Shown: positions 13,513 through 22,214, counted from the first letter of the stretch. The stretch: DNA of 37,889 nt from Oscillospiraceae bacterium (GCA_009781425.1 WQYC01000026.1:1-37889), one strand, 5' to 3'. The notes: a model not told the origin generated them from the sequence alone. A program made the numbers and translations.

Positions 13513-14691
13513 TTAATAATTATCGAAATCTTTAATATAATCCGGGTCCCAGCTGCGTCCTGCCCAGCCTGCAGGGTAGCGCAGATTGTAATACGCTTCA
13601 AACATTTTACGGTTCAGCTGACCGTCCTCGTTGACGCCGCGGTTGTCGATAAAGGCGTCGATTTCCGCTTCGGTAAAGCCCGCGAACTCGTTATCGCGGA
13701 CGCGCCGCGCCACGACAACAAGCCGAACGCTCGAATCCGCGCCGTTGGAAAAGACCGAGAAGTCGCAGGTGGACAGCATTAAAAGCTCGTCGCCGTACTC
13801 AATGTCAACGTTGGTATAATACATACTCATGTCGAGAATATCCGCGACAAAGTTATCAAAATGCGGCTTGTTTCTGAAATAAACGTAATCCCAGTAGTGG
13901 AAAACATCGCCCTGCGTCCGCTCGACATTGGTTTGAATTACCGCGAAGATTTTATAGTTTCCGCGCTCATAAAGCGTATCGAAAACTATAGTAGGATTCA
14001 GCTTTAAAAACTCAAACGAGTCCATGCTTGAGGTATTATTCGGACGATAATTTAACAGCGGCTGAAAGAGGTTTTTGGTTTGCAGATTATGCCCGTAAAC
14101 AATCGTAGTATGCGGGCGTTCGTCAGGGGTGAAGCGTCCCTCCCAGTCAGTGAAAATCGTGCCGTTTGTAGTGGGCCATCTTTCATGGTTATGATTGAGG
14201 TAAAAGTCGTTGTTGCCTATTCTTACGCCGTCCTCGTTATACTCTCTGTACTGGTAAACAGGATACTGCACAATCGGGTAAATTTCAAGCCAGCCCACGA
14301 AGTCGTCGTTCATTTCATAGAACTCTAAATACTCGCCGATTACCTGTACCTGCTCGCCCACAAGGTCAGAGCCATGGGGGAAGCCGGGAATATGCATGAG
14401 CAGATATTCTTCGCTGTCGTAGTCAATGCGGATTCTCACGAGCTCTGCGCGCTCTCTGTCGGTGCGTATGTCGCGCAGAATGTAATAATCCACTATTTGC
14501 ATACCTGCCCAAATGAGCAGAGCTAATGAGCCGAGCAGGATTAATTTGCGTACTATATCGCCGCCCTTATCGCCCTTCCACGGAAAAAGCCCGCGAAGAA
14601 TCGAAACGGCAATGTTTTCCTTGCGTCTTGCAACTGTTCTGCGTCCGCCGTGTCTTTTTCTGTTCACGGGTCGTCTATCGAATTCCGGCAT
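13513..14691 (-). CDS. Class B sortase 1
   Basis: A 392-residue membrane-anchored transpeptidase that should join surface proteins to peptidoglycan or to each other. It has a basic cytoplasmic N-terminus, the shared motif LFPWKGDKG (35-43), one membrane span (about 48-66) and an extracellular sortase domain with His201 (VYGHN), Cys309 (LSTCDF) and Arg323 (SVRLVVVARR). NDFYLNHNHE and TIFTDWEGRF fit class B. AAGGAG lies five bases before the ATG, within the end of the sortase 2 gene. It is the third of three tandem sortases in one transcript and is followed by the SpoIID gene. Confidence 0.92.
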   Translation of the reverse strand: MPEFDRRPVNRKRHGGRRTVARRKENIAVSILRGLFPWKGDKGGDIVRKLILLGSLALLIWAGMQIVDYYILRDIRTDRERAELVRIRIDYDSEEYLLMHIPGFPHGSDLVGEQVQVIGEYLEFYEMNDDFVGWLEIYPIVQYPVYQYREYNEDGVRIGNNDFYLNHNHERWPTTNGTIFTDWEGRFTPDERPHTTIVYGHNLQTKNLFQPLLNYRPNNTSSMDSFEFLKLNPTIVFDTLYERGNYKIFAVIQTNVERTQGDVFHYWDYVYFRNKPHFDNFVADILDMSMYYTNVDIEYGDELLMLSTCDFSVFSNGADSSVRLVVVARRVRDNEFAGFTEAEIDAFIDNRGVNEDGQLNRKMFEAYYNLRYPAGWAGRSWDPDYIKDFDNY

Positions 14692-14700
14692 TTTTACTCC

Positions 14701-16023
14701 TTAATGCAAATAATATAATCTTGTGTCTGCTTCGGGGTTTTCAAGCAGGAACTCGTCTAAGCCGATAACCTTGCTTGTGTCCCAGTTTCTCCCGCCCCAC
14801 GCGCCGCCGAATCTTTGATACCAAAGCTTGAAATAAAACGGGCTGGGGTTCACCCATGCGGCGTCAATGTCGAAGCCGTCGGGGCTTTCACCCACGCGTA
14901 ATCTGCGTGCGAATACCGCGACGCGCGCGTCTACCTGCTCGCCGAGCGGATAGTGGCAGGTTGAGAGCGTGAGTATTTCGTCGCCGTACTGAATGTCTAC
15001 GTCAGTATAAAACGAACTCCTGTCCATGATGTTCTGCATGAAGTCGTAAAATTCTTCTCTGCTTGAGAAGTTGCGCTTTCTGAAATAATCATAAACATCG
15101 TCGTATTTATCTTCCTCGGTATGTACAAAGATTGCAGCGAAGACTTTATAATAATTATGCTCATATAAAGTGCTGAACTCGACAATCGGGTGCGCAGTAT
15201 AGTGCCGTAGATGCCCCGGGTTCGCATAGTAGTAGGAATAATAACGCACTACAGGGTGGAACATTGAGCCGTCGTTCATGTTATGCGCGTAAAGAACCGT
15301 GTTGTCGGGGCGCGTTTCGGAGGTGAAGGCATTGCGCCAATCTGCATAAACCGAGCCGTAAGCAGACCGCACATGGTCAATCGTATATTTCAAATAGTAA
15401 TGATTATCTTCAAGATTTTGCAAAACGGGATAATCTATTTTTGTATCATCGATTTTGAGCCAGCCGACGAGGTCGTGATTCCTGTCGTATGTAGTGATAA
15501 ACTGCGGGAGAATCCCCGGTCTTTCAATTAATATTTCAAGAATCCGCTCCGCCGGCAAGTCGATAACCTCAGCTAATTCATTAGCGTAGGCGCGCAGAGC
15601 CTCGGGGTCTTGCGTGAGCATTTCGCGAGTTGCGGCGGCAGGCAGGTGAATCTGCCCCGAAAGCTCGAACAGCTCAGCCGAGCGTTCAACCTCGCTGCGT
15701 ACCTCCTGATATGTAGCGTTATGCTTCTGCCCCTGCAGATTACGGCTGAAAATAAACGAAAGACAGACGATTGCAACCACGAGCGAAACGGCGAAGATTA
15801 TCTTACGCACGATTTCAAACGGGGTGTCTGTTTTTGAGGGGAAAAGAGATTTTAAAAGTTTTGCGCGCTTGCGCCCGAAGGAAACCCGCTCATATGAATC
15901 GTCAGCAAAAACAGGCAGAACCTCCACTGTGTAGGGCTCCACTTTGGGCTTCGGCTTTACTGCCGTGCCTGCTTTTTTGCTTTCTACTTCGTCTAATATA
16001 ACTTGAAGCATCATATCGTCCAT
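14701..16023 (-). CDS. Class B sortase 2
   Basis: The longest of the three sortases, with an acidic and then basic cytoplasmic N-terminus, LFPSKTDTPFEIVRKI (a variant of the shared pre-membrane motif) and one membrane span. An extra helical stalk with DLPAERILEILIE precedes the sortase domain. Counting from an upstream ATG at 16032, the catalytic residues are His250 (YAHN), Cys359 (LSTCHY) and Arg370. I prefer the ATG at 16023 because the ribosome site AAAGGA abuts the 16032 ATG with no spacer and is nine bases before 16023. The gap to sortase 3 is 18 bases with this start and 9 with the other. Substrates are not evident in the window. Confidence 0.9.
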   Translation of the reverse strand: MDDMMLQVILDEVESKKAGTAVKPKPKVEPYTVEVLPVFADDSYERVSFGRKRAKLLKSLFPSKTDTPFEIVRKIIFAVSLVVAIVCLSFIFSRNLQGQKHNATYQEVRSEVERSAELFELSGQIHLPAAATREMLTQDPEALRAYANELAEVIDLPAERILEILIERPGILPQFITTYDRNHDLVGWLKIDDTKIDYPVLQNLEDNHYYLKYTIDHVRSAYGSVYADWRNAFTSETRPDNTVLYAHNMNDGSMFHPVVRYYSYYYANPGHLRHYTAHPIVEFSTLYEHNYYKVFAAIFVHTEEDKYDDVYDYFRKRNFSSREEFYDFMQNIMDRSSFYTDVDIQYGDEILTLSTCHYPLGEQVDARVAVFARRLRVGESPDGFDIDAAWVNPSPFYFKLWYQRFGGAWGGRNWDTSKVIGLDEFLLENPEADTRLYYLH

Positions 16024-16041
16024 GCGCGTCATTCCTTTCTT

Positions 16042-17178
16042 TTAATCACCGTCATAGCTTAAAAGATAAGTTTCATAGTCCCAAACTCTGCCTACCCAGT
16101 TGCTTCCGTAGCTTCTCGCTTGTAATTCATAGGGCAGGAACTGGCGGTTAATATGCGCTTTTTCAACATCAACGAACAAGCTTTCACCGTCGCGCACTCT
16201 GCGCGCGAAAACAACCGCGCGTTCAGCTTCCGTTTGCGGCCAGAAGCAGGTCGAAAGCGTCAGAATATGGTCGCCGTATTCTAAGTCAACATCAGTGAAA
16301 ATAACGCTTCTGTCCATGATGTCTAAAATATAAGTGTGAAAGTGGTCGGCGTCTGTGAACTCGTGAACTACGTGATAGTTATAAACCTCGCCGTATCTTT
16401 CGTCCGTGTTGAATAAAACAACAGCGAAAATCTTCCAGTCGTGCCGCTCATAAAGCGTATTAAAATGCACAATCGGGTGCTTTTGATAATAAGAAATACC
16501 GTGCCCGTAGTAGTAGGCTTTGTAATAATCCGCTACCTTCGCAAACATATTTCCCGTGTAGATATTATGCCCGTAAAGCACGGTGTTTCCCGGGAGAACC
16601 CCGTCGTCCTCAAAGCCGTGGCGGTAGTCCGCGAAGATTGAGCCGCCCGCGCTCCTTGCGCCGTCGAAATTGTGATTAAGATAATATTCGTTATCCCCGA
16701 TTCTTCTGCTTCCGCTGTCATTGTACTCTACGCGCTGGTAGACAAGGTAGTTCATGACATGGCGGTTGAGGTCGCTGTAGGGCAGGCTTGAGGTCATATC
16801 GGGAATAAGAATATGCCCGACTAAGTCGTTGTTATAGCTCCAGTGCTCAATATATTCGTCAAGCATGGGGAGCTGTCTGCCGCGGTTGACTTCATTGCGC
16901 ATTTCATCAGAAACGTTAGGGTTAAAAATCCCTTCTAACTTTTGGTCAATTTTGATTTGCTGATAATGGTCGTTCAGAAAAATATACGCTTCTGAGCCGC
17001 CGAAGTAAATCAGCGCGGTCAGCGCAATCAGAAACACGCATTTTCTGCCCATTTCAAACTTGCTGTCGCCCTTCCAAGGGAGCAGACGCATAATAAAGCG
17101 AACGAAAAAATTGCGCTTTTTCCCGTCGACATAGATACCTGTCGGGCGCGGTCTTGTGTTGTAAGCTATTGTTGCCAT
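16042..17178 (-). CDS. Class B sortase 3
   Basis: A 378-residue protein, first gene of the sortase cluster. It has LLPWKGDSKFEMGRK (32-46) before one membrane span (about 47-66), then the sortase domain with His204 (YGHN), Cys311 (LSTCFW) and Arg320 (ERAVVFARR). GAGGAAA precedes the ATG. The promoter is not clear: the 90 bases upstream are taken up by a palindromic repeat element (17192-17277) that reaches the end of pncC. The cluster may therefore be read from the iscS-thiI-pncC operon or from a promoter inside the element. Confidence 0.92.
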   Translation of the reverse strand: MATIAYNTRPRPTGIYVDGKKRNFFVRFIMRLLPWKGDSKFEMGRKCVFLIALTALIYFGGSEAYIFLNDHYQQIKIDQKLEGIFNPNVSDEMRNEVNRGRQLPMLDEYIEHWSYNNDLVGHILIPDMTSSLPYSDLNRHVMNYLVYQRVEYNDSGSRRIGDNEYYLNHNFDGARSAGGSIFADYRHGFEDDGVLPGNTVLYGHNIYTGNMFAKVADYYKAYYYGHGISYYQKHPIVHFNTLYERHDWKIFAVVLFNTDERYGEVYNYHVVHEFTDADHFHTYILDIMDRSVIFTDVDLEYGDHILTLSTCFWPQTEAERAVVFARRVRDGESLFVDVEKAHINRQFLPYELQARSYGSNWVGRVWDYETYLLSYDGD

Positions 17179-17191
17179 AAAATTTCCTCGT

Positions 17192-17277
17192 TGTAGGGAA
17201 CGGATTTATCCGTTCCGTTAATTTCCGCGGAACGCATGGCGGTTTCCAAAGAAAACGCCGAAATGCAGTTCCCTACA
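17192..17277. repeat. GTAGGG-family palindromic element with terminal inverted repeats
   Basis: The 86-base element begins TGTAGGGAAC (17192-17201) and ends with its exact inverse GTTCCCTACA (17268-17277). Inside are the palindrome GGAACGGATTTATCCGTTCC (17197-17216) and a longer imperfect hairpin with a GGAACGCAT arm. Its right end supplies the TAG stop of pncC. A shorter relative is at 36029-36080. It resembles a miniature inverted-repeat element; no target-site duplication was recognised. Confidence 0.85.
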
Positions 17278-17794
17278 GAATCGTATTAAGTATCAAAATT
17301 AATGCTTGCCTGACTGATTCTAAGCGAATATATTCTCTGTTATCGCTGTTTATTTGTAAGTGTAAAATATTAGTTTTTTCTTCACAAGTGCAAGCGAAAT
17401 AAACTGTTCCTACGGGCTTTTGCGGCGTTCCGCCGCCGGGACCGGCGATGCCTGTGATTGAGATTCCAACCACCCCGTCCGCTTCGCGTCCACCCCTCCA
17501 CGGAGGGGAATTTTTCGCGAGTTTTCGTGCGCCTGCCGCCATTTCTGCGGCGCACTCTGCGCTTACTGCGCCATGAATTTCAAGCGTTTCGGGCTTAACG
17601 CCGAGCATTTTTTCTTTGATTTCGTTGGCGTAAGCGACTATTCCGAGGTTGAAAACCTCCGAGCTTCCCGCAATCGCCGTAACTGCGCCCGACAGAAGCC
17701 CGCCTGTACAGCTTTCGGCTGTGCAGAGCGTCAATTTCTTCTCACGTAATAATTGTACTACATTTTGTGCCGTTTTGTCAAGATTATAATGCAT
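17273..17794 (-). CDS. pncC: Nicotinamide-nucleotide amidohydrolase PncC (CinA C-terminal domain)
   Basis: A 173-residue protein corresponding to the C-terminal amidase domain of CinA without the N-terminal domain. It deamidates NMN to nicotinate mononucleotide in the pyridine nucleotide cycle. Conserved parts are TAESCTGGLLS (25-35), AYANEIKEKMLGV, HGAVSAECAAEMA and ITGIAGPGGGT (112-122). About 14 residues (NSPPWRGGREADGV, 95-108) have no counterpart in the family and are encoded by a palindromic insertion. The stop codon TAG belongs to the neighbouring repeat. The gene starts 21 bases after thiI with a weak ribosome site (GCGGAACTT). Confidence 0.9.
   Translation of the reverse strand: MHYNLDKTAQNVVQLLREKKLTLCTAESCTGGLLSGAVTAIAGSSEVFNLGIVAYANEIKEKMLGVKPETLEIHGAVSAECAAEMAAGARKLAKNSPPWRGGREADGVVGISITGIAGPGGGTPQKPVGTVYFACTCEEKTNILHLQINSDNREYIRLESVRQALILILNTIL
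17493..17508. repeat. In-frame palindrome inside pncC
   Basis: CCCCTCCACGGAGGGG is a near-perfect palindrome encoding part of SPPWRGG in the extra loop of PncC. Similar coding insertions with a PPWRGG- or PPLKGG-like peptide are known from palindromic repeats in many bacteria. Confidence 0.75.
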
Positions 17795-17815
17795 ATTGTT
17801 AATAAGTTCCGCTCT

Positions 17816-18988
17816 TTAAAATGCTTTTATGGTAGTTTTTTCCATAAAATTCTCGATTAAATCAGCGTTTAAGCGTTCTTCGAGCTTTTTTATGTCGCTT
17901 AAAAAAGGCTTGAGCTTAGGGCGGCGCGGCGTGAAAACCGTACAGCAGTCCTCGTAAGGCAGCGTTGAAATGTCAAAAGTGCCGATTTTGCGCGCGATTG
18001 CAGTTATTTCAATTTTATCCATGCCGATGACAGGGCGGTAAACAGGCAGGGGCGACGCGTCGTCCGTACAGATAATTGCGGCAGGTGTCTGGCTCGCGAC
18101 CTGCCCTACGCTCTCGCCTGTAATTATCGCTGAGCAGTAATTTTTCGCGCTCAGCTTAGCGGCAATCTTCATCATAACCCGCCGCAGTAAAACCGTCATG
18201 TATTCCTCGGGCGCGTTGTCGCGGATATCCTCCTGCGCTTCGGTTAAATTCACGCAGTACAGATTGATTTCGCCGCAGTATTCAGCGAGCTTTTCGCATA
18301 AGCTTTCGACCTTCATCAGCGCGCGCTCAGAGGTATACGGCGGACTTTGAAAGTGAAGCATATCGAGAGTCATGCCGCGCTTTGCCATCATGTACGCGGC
18401 GACAGGGCTGTCGATTCCGCCCGACAGCAGAACTAATGCCCGCCCCGAAGCACCTACGGGAATTCCGCCCGCGCCTTGCAGCTTATTAGGGCAAAGGTAA
18501 GCATGAGTGTCGCGGATTTCAAGATAGACTACAACATCGGGATTGTGCAAATCTACCTCCAAAGGCTTCTGCTTCTTTTGATATGCTTCCCAAATTTCGC
18601 CGCCGAATTCCCTCATTAATTCCATTGAATTCATCGGAAAGGTTTTGTCGGCGCGCTTGGCTTCTACCTTGAAGGTTTTCGCGTTTGCAAGGGCTTTTTC
18701 TAAGTAAGGTACGCCGAGCCGAACTATTTCTTCGTAGTTTTTCGGCAGAGCAAGCGAACGCTGAACCGCGCCGATTCCGAAGACAGTGAGCAATCGCCGT
18801 TCGATTTCGTTAAAATCTGCTGTTTCCGACTTCGGCGTTATGTAGAGCGTGGACTGCGCGCGGCTGTACTTAAAATCGCCTAAGCCGCTCAATCTGTGTT
18901 TTATATTTCTGACCATGCGCTCCTCGAAGAGCCGCTTGTTGTTGCCTTTGAGGGCGATTTCGCCGTATTTTGCCATGAAAACTTCCAT
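17816..18988 (-). CDS. thiI: tRNA 4-thiouridine synthase/sulfurtransferase ThiI
   Basis: A 390-residue protein of normal length for bacterial ThiI without a rhodanese domain. It has an N-terminal ferredoxin-like domain, a THUMP domain (about 60-165) and the PP-loop pyrophosphatase domain with SGGIDSPVA (189-197). The DCCTVFTPRRPKL block near the end is conserved in the family. It adenylates uridine 8 of tRNA and transfers sulfur from a cysteine desulfurase; the gene for such an enzyme lies directly upstream. GGAGG lies six bases before ATG 18988. An earlier ATG at 19009 lies in the palindromic repeat and has no ribosome site. Confidence 0.95.
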   Translation of the reverse strand: MEVFMAKYGEIALKGNNKRLFEERMVRNIKHRLSGLGDFKYSRAQSTLYITPKSETADFNEIERRLLTVFGIGAVQRSLALPKNYEEIVRLGVPYLEKALANAKTFKVEAKRADKTFPMNSMELMREFGGEIWEAYQKKQKPLEVDLHNPDVVVYLEIRDTHAYLCPNKLQGAGGIPVGASGRALVLLSGGIDSPVAAYMMAKRGMTLDMLHFQSPPYTSERALMKVESLCEKLAEYCGEINLYCVNLTEAQEDIRDNAPEEYMTVLLRRVMMKIAAKLSAKNYCSAIITGESVGQVASQTPAAIICTDDASPLPVYRPVIGMDKIEITAIARKIGTFDISTLPYEDCCTVFTPRRPKLKPFLSDIKKLEERLNADLIENFMEKTTIKAF

Positions 18989-18996
18989 GTATCCTC

Positions 18997-19023
18997 CACG
19001 GACGCGCACTGCGCGCCCCTACC
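18997..19023 (-). repeat. GTAGGGG-family palindrome between iscS and thiI
   Basis: On the minus strand GTAGGGGCGCGC-AGT-GCGCGTCC forms a short GC-rich hairpin. Its second to fourth bases are the TAG stop of iscS (19019-19021). It resembles the copies at 29829, 34793 and 26953. Confidence 0.7.
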
Positions 19024-20149
19024 GTTTAAATCTATTTATTCCCGCTTTTAATATTTCAGCGAATATTTCAATTTCATCTATAGTATTCTCTGCCGAGAAG
19101 CTTAGGCGCAGTGCGGAATCTGCGTCCTTTTCAGTCACGCCGAAGTCGAGCAGTGTGCGGCTTTTTTTGTTCCTTGCGCAAGCCGAGCCGCTCGAAATAA
19201 GTATATCATTTTCCGCAAAATAGTGCAGAAGAATCTCGCTTTTCACGCCATTCACCGAGAAATTCACGATATGCGGCAGGCTTTCGGAGCCTGCTCTGCT
19301 GTTCAGCCTATAATTAACACCGTCGAAATTCTCCAAAAGTTTCGCCAAATGCTCTGAAAGTTCGGTGAAATGCGGGTGATTATACGTGAAATTCTCGACT
19401 GCCGCGCCAAAAGAAGCAATCAGCGCCGTCGGCTCTGTTCCCGAGCGCAAGCCGCCTTGCTGTCCGCCGCCGCGAATCCGCGGATTCAAACGCTTTTGGA
19501 TTCCGTCGCGGACAAAAAGCCCGCCGATGCCTTTGATTCCGTGGATTTTATGCGCGCTGATACTGATTAAATCGCCGTTAACAGGAACCTTCATGAACCC
19601 CTGCGCCGCGTCGATATGCACAATGCAATTCGGGACTCTGCTCTTGACAGCTTCGTAAAGCTTCACAGTGTCGATGATGAAGCCCGTTTCGTTATTAACC
19701 GCCATGACGCTTATAAGGTGAACATCTTGGTCTAAAGCCTCGATGATTCTGTCCTCAAGGCTCTGGTTTTTTGTGGGCGAAAGCCGCAGAACACTGACCG
19801 AGGACGAGCCCGTGAAGCCGAAGCGTTCGATTTCGGCAATCGGCTCGGCGACTGACGGGTGCTCTATTGCGGTTGTTATAATTTTGCGCTGTTTTTCGTT
19901 TTTAGGGGCTTTTAAGCCGAAGAGCGCAAGGTTATTGCTCTCCGTTCCGCCCGACGTGAAAACCAAGTCGCCGCCTGCAGGAAGCTTCGAGAGAATAGTT
20001 TTTTTCGCCGCGTTGATAATTTTTTCAGCTTCAATCCCGCCCTTGTGCAACGAGGACGGATTGGAGTAATTATCAGTAAGCGCGCGGTTTAAGGCTTCGA
20101 CTGCCGCCCTGCACGGGCGAGTCGAAGCGGCGTTATCAAAATATATCAT
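19019..20149 (-). CDS. iscS: Cysteine desulfurase (IscS/NifS family)
   Basis: A 376-residue pyridoxal-phosphate enzyme that takes sulfur from cysteine to give alanine and a persulfide. It has YFDNAAST at the start, TSGGTESNN (65-73), the cofactor lysine Lys201 in SAHKIHG, RGGGQQGGLRSGTEP (227-240) and the persulfide Cys324 in SSGSACARN. It is followed by thiI, so its likely job is feeding sulfur for 4-thiouridine and possibly thiamine. A TATAAT box sits six bases before the ATG with no room for a ribosome site, so the mRNA is predicted to be leaderless. The TAG stop belongs to a repeat. Confidence 0.94.
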   Translation of the reverse strand: MIYFDNAASTRPCRAAVEALNRALTDNYSNPSSLHKGGIEAEKIINAAKKTILSKLPAGGDLVFTSGGTESNNLALFGLKAPKNEKQRKIITTAIEHPSVAEPIAEIERFGFTGSSSVSVLRLSPTKNQSLEDRIIEALDQDVHLISVMAVNNETGFIIDTVKLYEAVKSRVPNCIVHIDAAQGFMKVPVNGDLISISAHKIHGIKGIGGLFVRDGIQKRLNPRIRGGGQQGGLRSGTEPTALIASFGAAVENFTYNHPHFTELSEHLAKLLENFDGVNYRLNSRAGSESLPHIVNFSVNGVKSEILLHYFAENDILISSGSACARNKKSRTLLDFGVTEKDADSALRLSFSAENTIDEIEIFAEILKAGINRFKR

Positions 20150-20155
20150 ATTTTC

Positions 20156-20183
20156 ATTATACCATAAAACGTGTGAATTTCAA
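20156..20183 (-). promoter_or_regulatory. Promoter of iscS, predicted leaderless
   Basis: On the minus strand TTGAAA (20178-20183), a 16-base spacer and TGG-TATAAT (extended -10; core 20156-20161) are followed by GAAAAT and then the ATG. The expected start of transcription coincides with the start codon. Confidence 0.75.
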
Positions 20184-20236
20184 ATAGTATATTTAGAAAA
20201 TTTTGTGAAAAAATAGAAAAAATGGGGGATATTATA

Positions 20237-21508
20237 ATGCTAAATATTTCAAAACGCGCCTTTGTGCGTATAATTGCGTTCACAGCGTCAATAATTACAG
20301 TGCTTTTGATTATGGTGCTGACAGGCTTTGCGGAAGCCGAGCAGGTCAAGCTTGAGCTTCGTAATAACCAAAATCGCGCTGCTGCTGAGCTTTCCCGAAG
20401 CTTCGAGAACATAAAAAATACGCTCCTAAAAGCGCAGTACAGCGGTTCTCACGAGTTCCTAAACGAGCTTGCAGTGCGGCTCGGCAACGATACTGCGGCG
20501 GCGAAAGCGAATTTAGCACAGCTTCCGCTTTCGGACTTGAACCTTGTTAACACGAATAAGTTTTTGTCGCAGGTCGGGAACTACGCAAAGGCGTTAGCTC
20601 TCGGCGGCGCGGAAATAAGCGCGGAAGACCGCGAAAACTTGAAATTGCTTTATGATTATGCGGTTTTGCTGACCGAGCAGGCTTGGGATAGCGGCGGTGA
20701 ACCGCCGCCCGATGTAACCGACGGCTTCAAGGAGCTTGAGGATACTTTCGCGGAGTATCCGATGCTGATTTATGACGGACCTTTTTCCGACCATATAATG
20801 CAAAAAGAGCCGTTAATGCTGATTGGTGCAGGGATTATAAGCGAGGAAGCGGCTCTTGAAAAAGCAGTGCGAATATCGGGTGCACAGGGCTTAACACTGC
20901 TGACCGAGGAAGACGGCAGAATGGCTTCTTATGTTTTCGCGGACGGGAGCAGGACGATTGCGATAACAAAAGCGGGAGGGCATTTAAGCTATATGCTGGG
21001 CTACAGAGCCGTCGAAAGCGAGAGAATATCAGCCTCACAAGCCACACGCGCGGCGAAGATTTACCTCGAAAAGCTCGGCGTGACGGAAATCATCGAAACG
21101 TATTACGAAACGCGGGGAGGCGTCTGCATAATTAATTTTGCGGGAAAGCAGGGCGACATCACGCTTTACACGGATTTAATCAAGGTTGCAGTGGCTATGG
21201 ATACGGGCGAGATTTTAAGCGTCGATAAGCGGGGTTGGCTCGTGAATCACAACCCGAACGGGCGCGAAATAAACGAACCGCTACTGAGCGCGGAGCAAGC
21301 GAGAGCGCGGGTTTCGCCGTTTCTTACGACAGAAAGCGCAAGGCTCTGCATAATTCCATCGGACGGCATGAACGAGCGGCTTTGCTACGAATTCCGGTGC
21401 GTTTCGCAGGACGGGCGGCAGGTTTTAGTGTATATCAATGCAAATACAGGCAGAGAAGAGCAGATTTTCCTGCTTGAAATCAGCCAAAACGGGACTTTAG
21501 TTGTATAA
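20237..21508 (+). CDS. ypeB: YpeB-type spore germination protein
   Basis: A 423-residue protein with a short cytoplasmic N-terminus, one membrane span (residues about 10-28), a helical region, and C-terminal PepSY-like repeats (SEEAALEKAVRISG, SASQATRAAKIYLEKLGV, SAEQARARVSPFL). This is the layout and near the length of YpeB (about 450). In spore formers YpeB is needed for the lytic enzyme SleB to sit in the spore. No sleB is next to it here, whereas the two usually form an operon. GGGGGAT precedes ATG 20237; an earlier ATG at 20222 overlaps that site. It suggests the host makes spores. Confidence 0.85.
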   Translation: MLNISKRAFVRIIAFTASIITVLLIMVLTGFAEAEQVKLELRNNQNRAAAELSRSFENIKNTLLKAQYSGSHEFLNELAVRLGNDTAAAKANLAQLPLSDLNLVNTNKFLSQVGNYAKALALGGAEISAEDRENLKLLYDYAVLLTEQAWDSGGEPPPDVTDGFKELEDTFAEYPMLIYDGPFSDHIMQKEPLMLIGAGIISEEAALEKAVRISGAQGLTLLTEEDGRMASYVFADGSRTIAITKAGGHLSYMLGYRAVESERISASQATRAAKIYLEKLGVTEIIETYYETRGGVCIINFAGKQGDITLYTDLIKVAVAMDTGEILSVDKRGWLVNHNPNGREINEPLLSAEQARARVSPFLTTESARLCIIPSDGMNERLCYEFRCVSQDGRQVLVYINANTGREEQIFLLEISQNGTLVV

Positions 21509-21545
21509 AGTCGAAATTTGTAATAAAATTGTAAACAAAAAACAC

Positions 21546-21574
21546 TTGAAATTTAATACAATATATGGTAGAAT
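21546..21574 (+). promoter_or_regulatory. Promoter of the NlpC/P60-like lipoprotein
   Basis: TTGAAA (21546-21551), a 17-base spacer and TAGAAT (21569-21574) lie about 50 bases before the ATG. Confidence 0.65.
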
Positions 21575-21626
21575 GTAAAAAAGGACATACTTTTTGAAGT
21601 CATTGAAGCCATAAAAAAGGTAACTT

Positions 21627-22214
21627 ATGAAAAAAATCTTATTAATAATAGCGGTTGCTTTGCTTTTCGCGGGTTGCAGCGAACACGGAAATCGCGGCGA
21701 ATACGGCGAGTATGAATTCCCCGCGCCGAATTCGGACAACGCTGATAACCTGAAGGAAAACGAGCGCGTTCAGCGGCAGAACGGCGCGGGCGCGCCGCTT
21801 GCGGACGAGAAGAACAGTGAGCTTATTGTCTCACCGTTTGAGGAAAATCAAATAGTGCTGACGGCGCAGTCCCTGCTCGGAGTAGAGTTTAACGACGGCG
21901 GAAGCAGTCCCGACGAGGGCTTCGACAATTCGGGGTTCATTCATTACGTTTTGCGGCAGAACGGCTACGTCAACAGCCCGCGCGGATTGCAAGAGCAGGC
22001 GGTCATGGGCAACGCGGTCGGTTCGATTTCGGAGCTTATTTCGGGAGATTTGGTCTTCTTCTCCGATAACGGCGAGCGGGCGGCTTTCGGCGGGATTTAC
22101 ATTGGTGACGGCTTGATGATTAGCTGTCGTATGCCGGGCGAGGCTGTGCGCGAGGTTGATATAACCGTAAAATATTACATGGACAGCTTTTTCACCGGGG
22201 TTCGGGTGATGTAA
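21627..22214 (+). CDS. NlpC/P60-like lipoprotein, catalytically degenerate
   Basis: A 195-residue lipoprotein (lipobox FAGC, Cys17) with a disordered linker and an NlpC/P60 fold from about residue 75. The usual block GFDCSGF reads GFDNSGF, so the catalytic cysteine is Asn101. The HVGIY histidine block reads FGGIY, so the catalytic His is Phe154. The third polar site is Ser166. The rest of the fold (GDLVFF, GIYIGDG) is well kept, so the protein probably binds cell wall or a partner without cutting peptidoglycan. Active relatives are gamma-D-glutamyl-diamino acid peptidases. AAAAAAGG lies seven bases before the ATG. Confidence 0.85.
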   Translation: MKKILLIIAVALLFAGCSEHGNRGEYGEYEFPAPNSDNADNLKENERVQRQNGAGAPLADEKNSELIVSPFEENQIVLTAQSLLGVEFNDGGSSPDEGFDNSGFIHYVLRQNGYVNSPRGLQEQAVMGNAVGSISELISGDLVFFSDNGERAAFGGIYIGDGLMISCRMPGEAVREVDITVKYYMDSFFTGVRVM

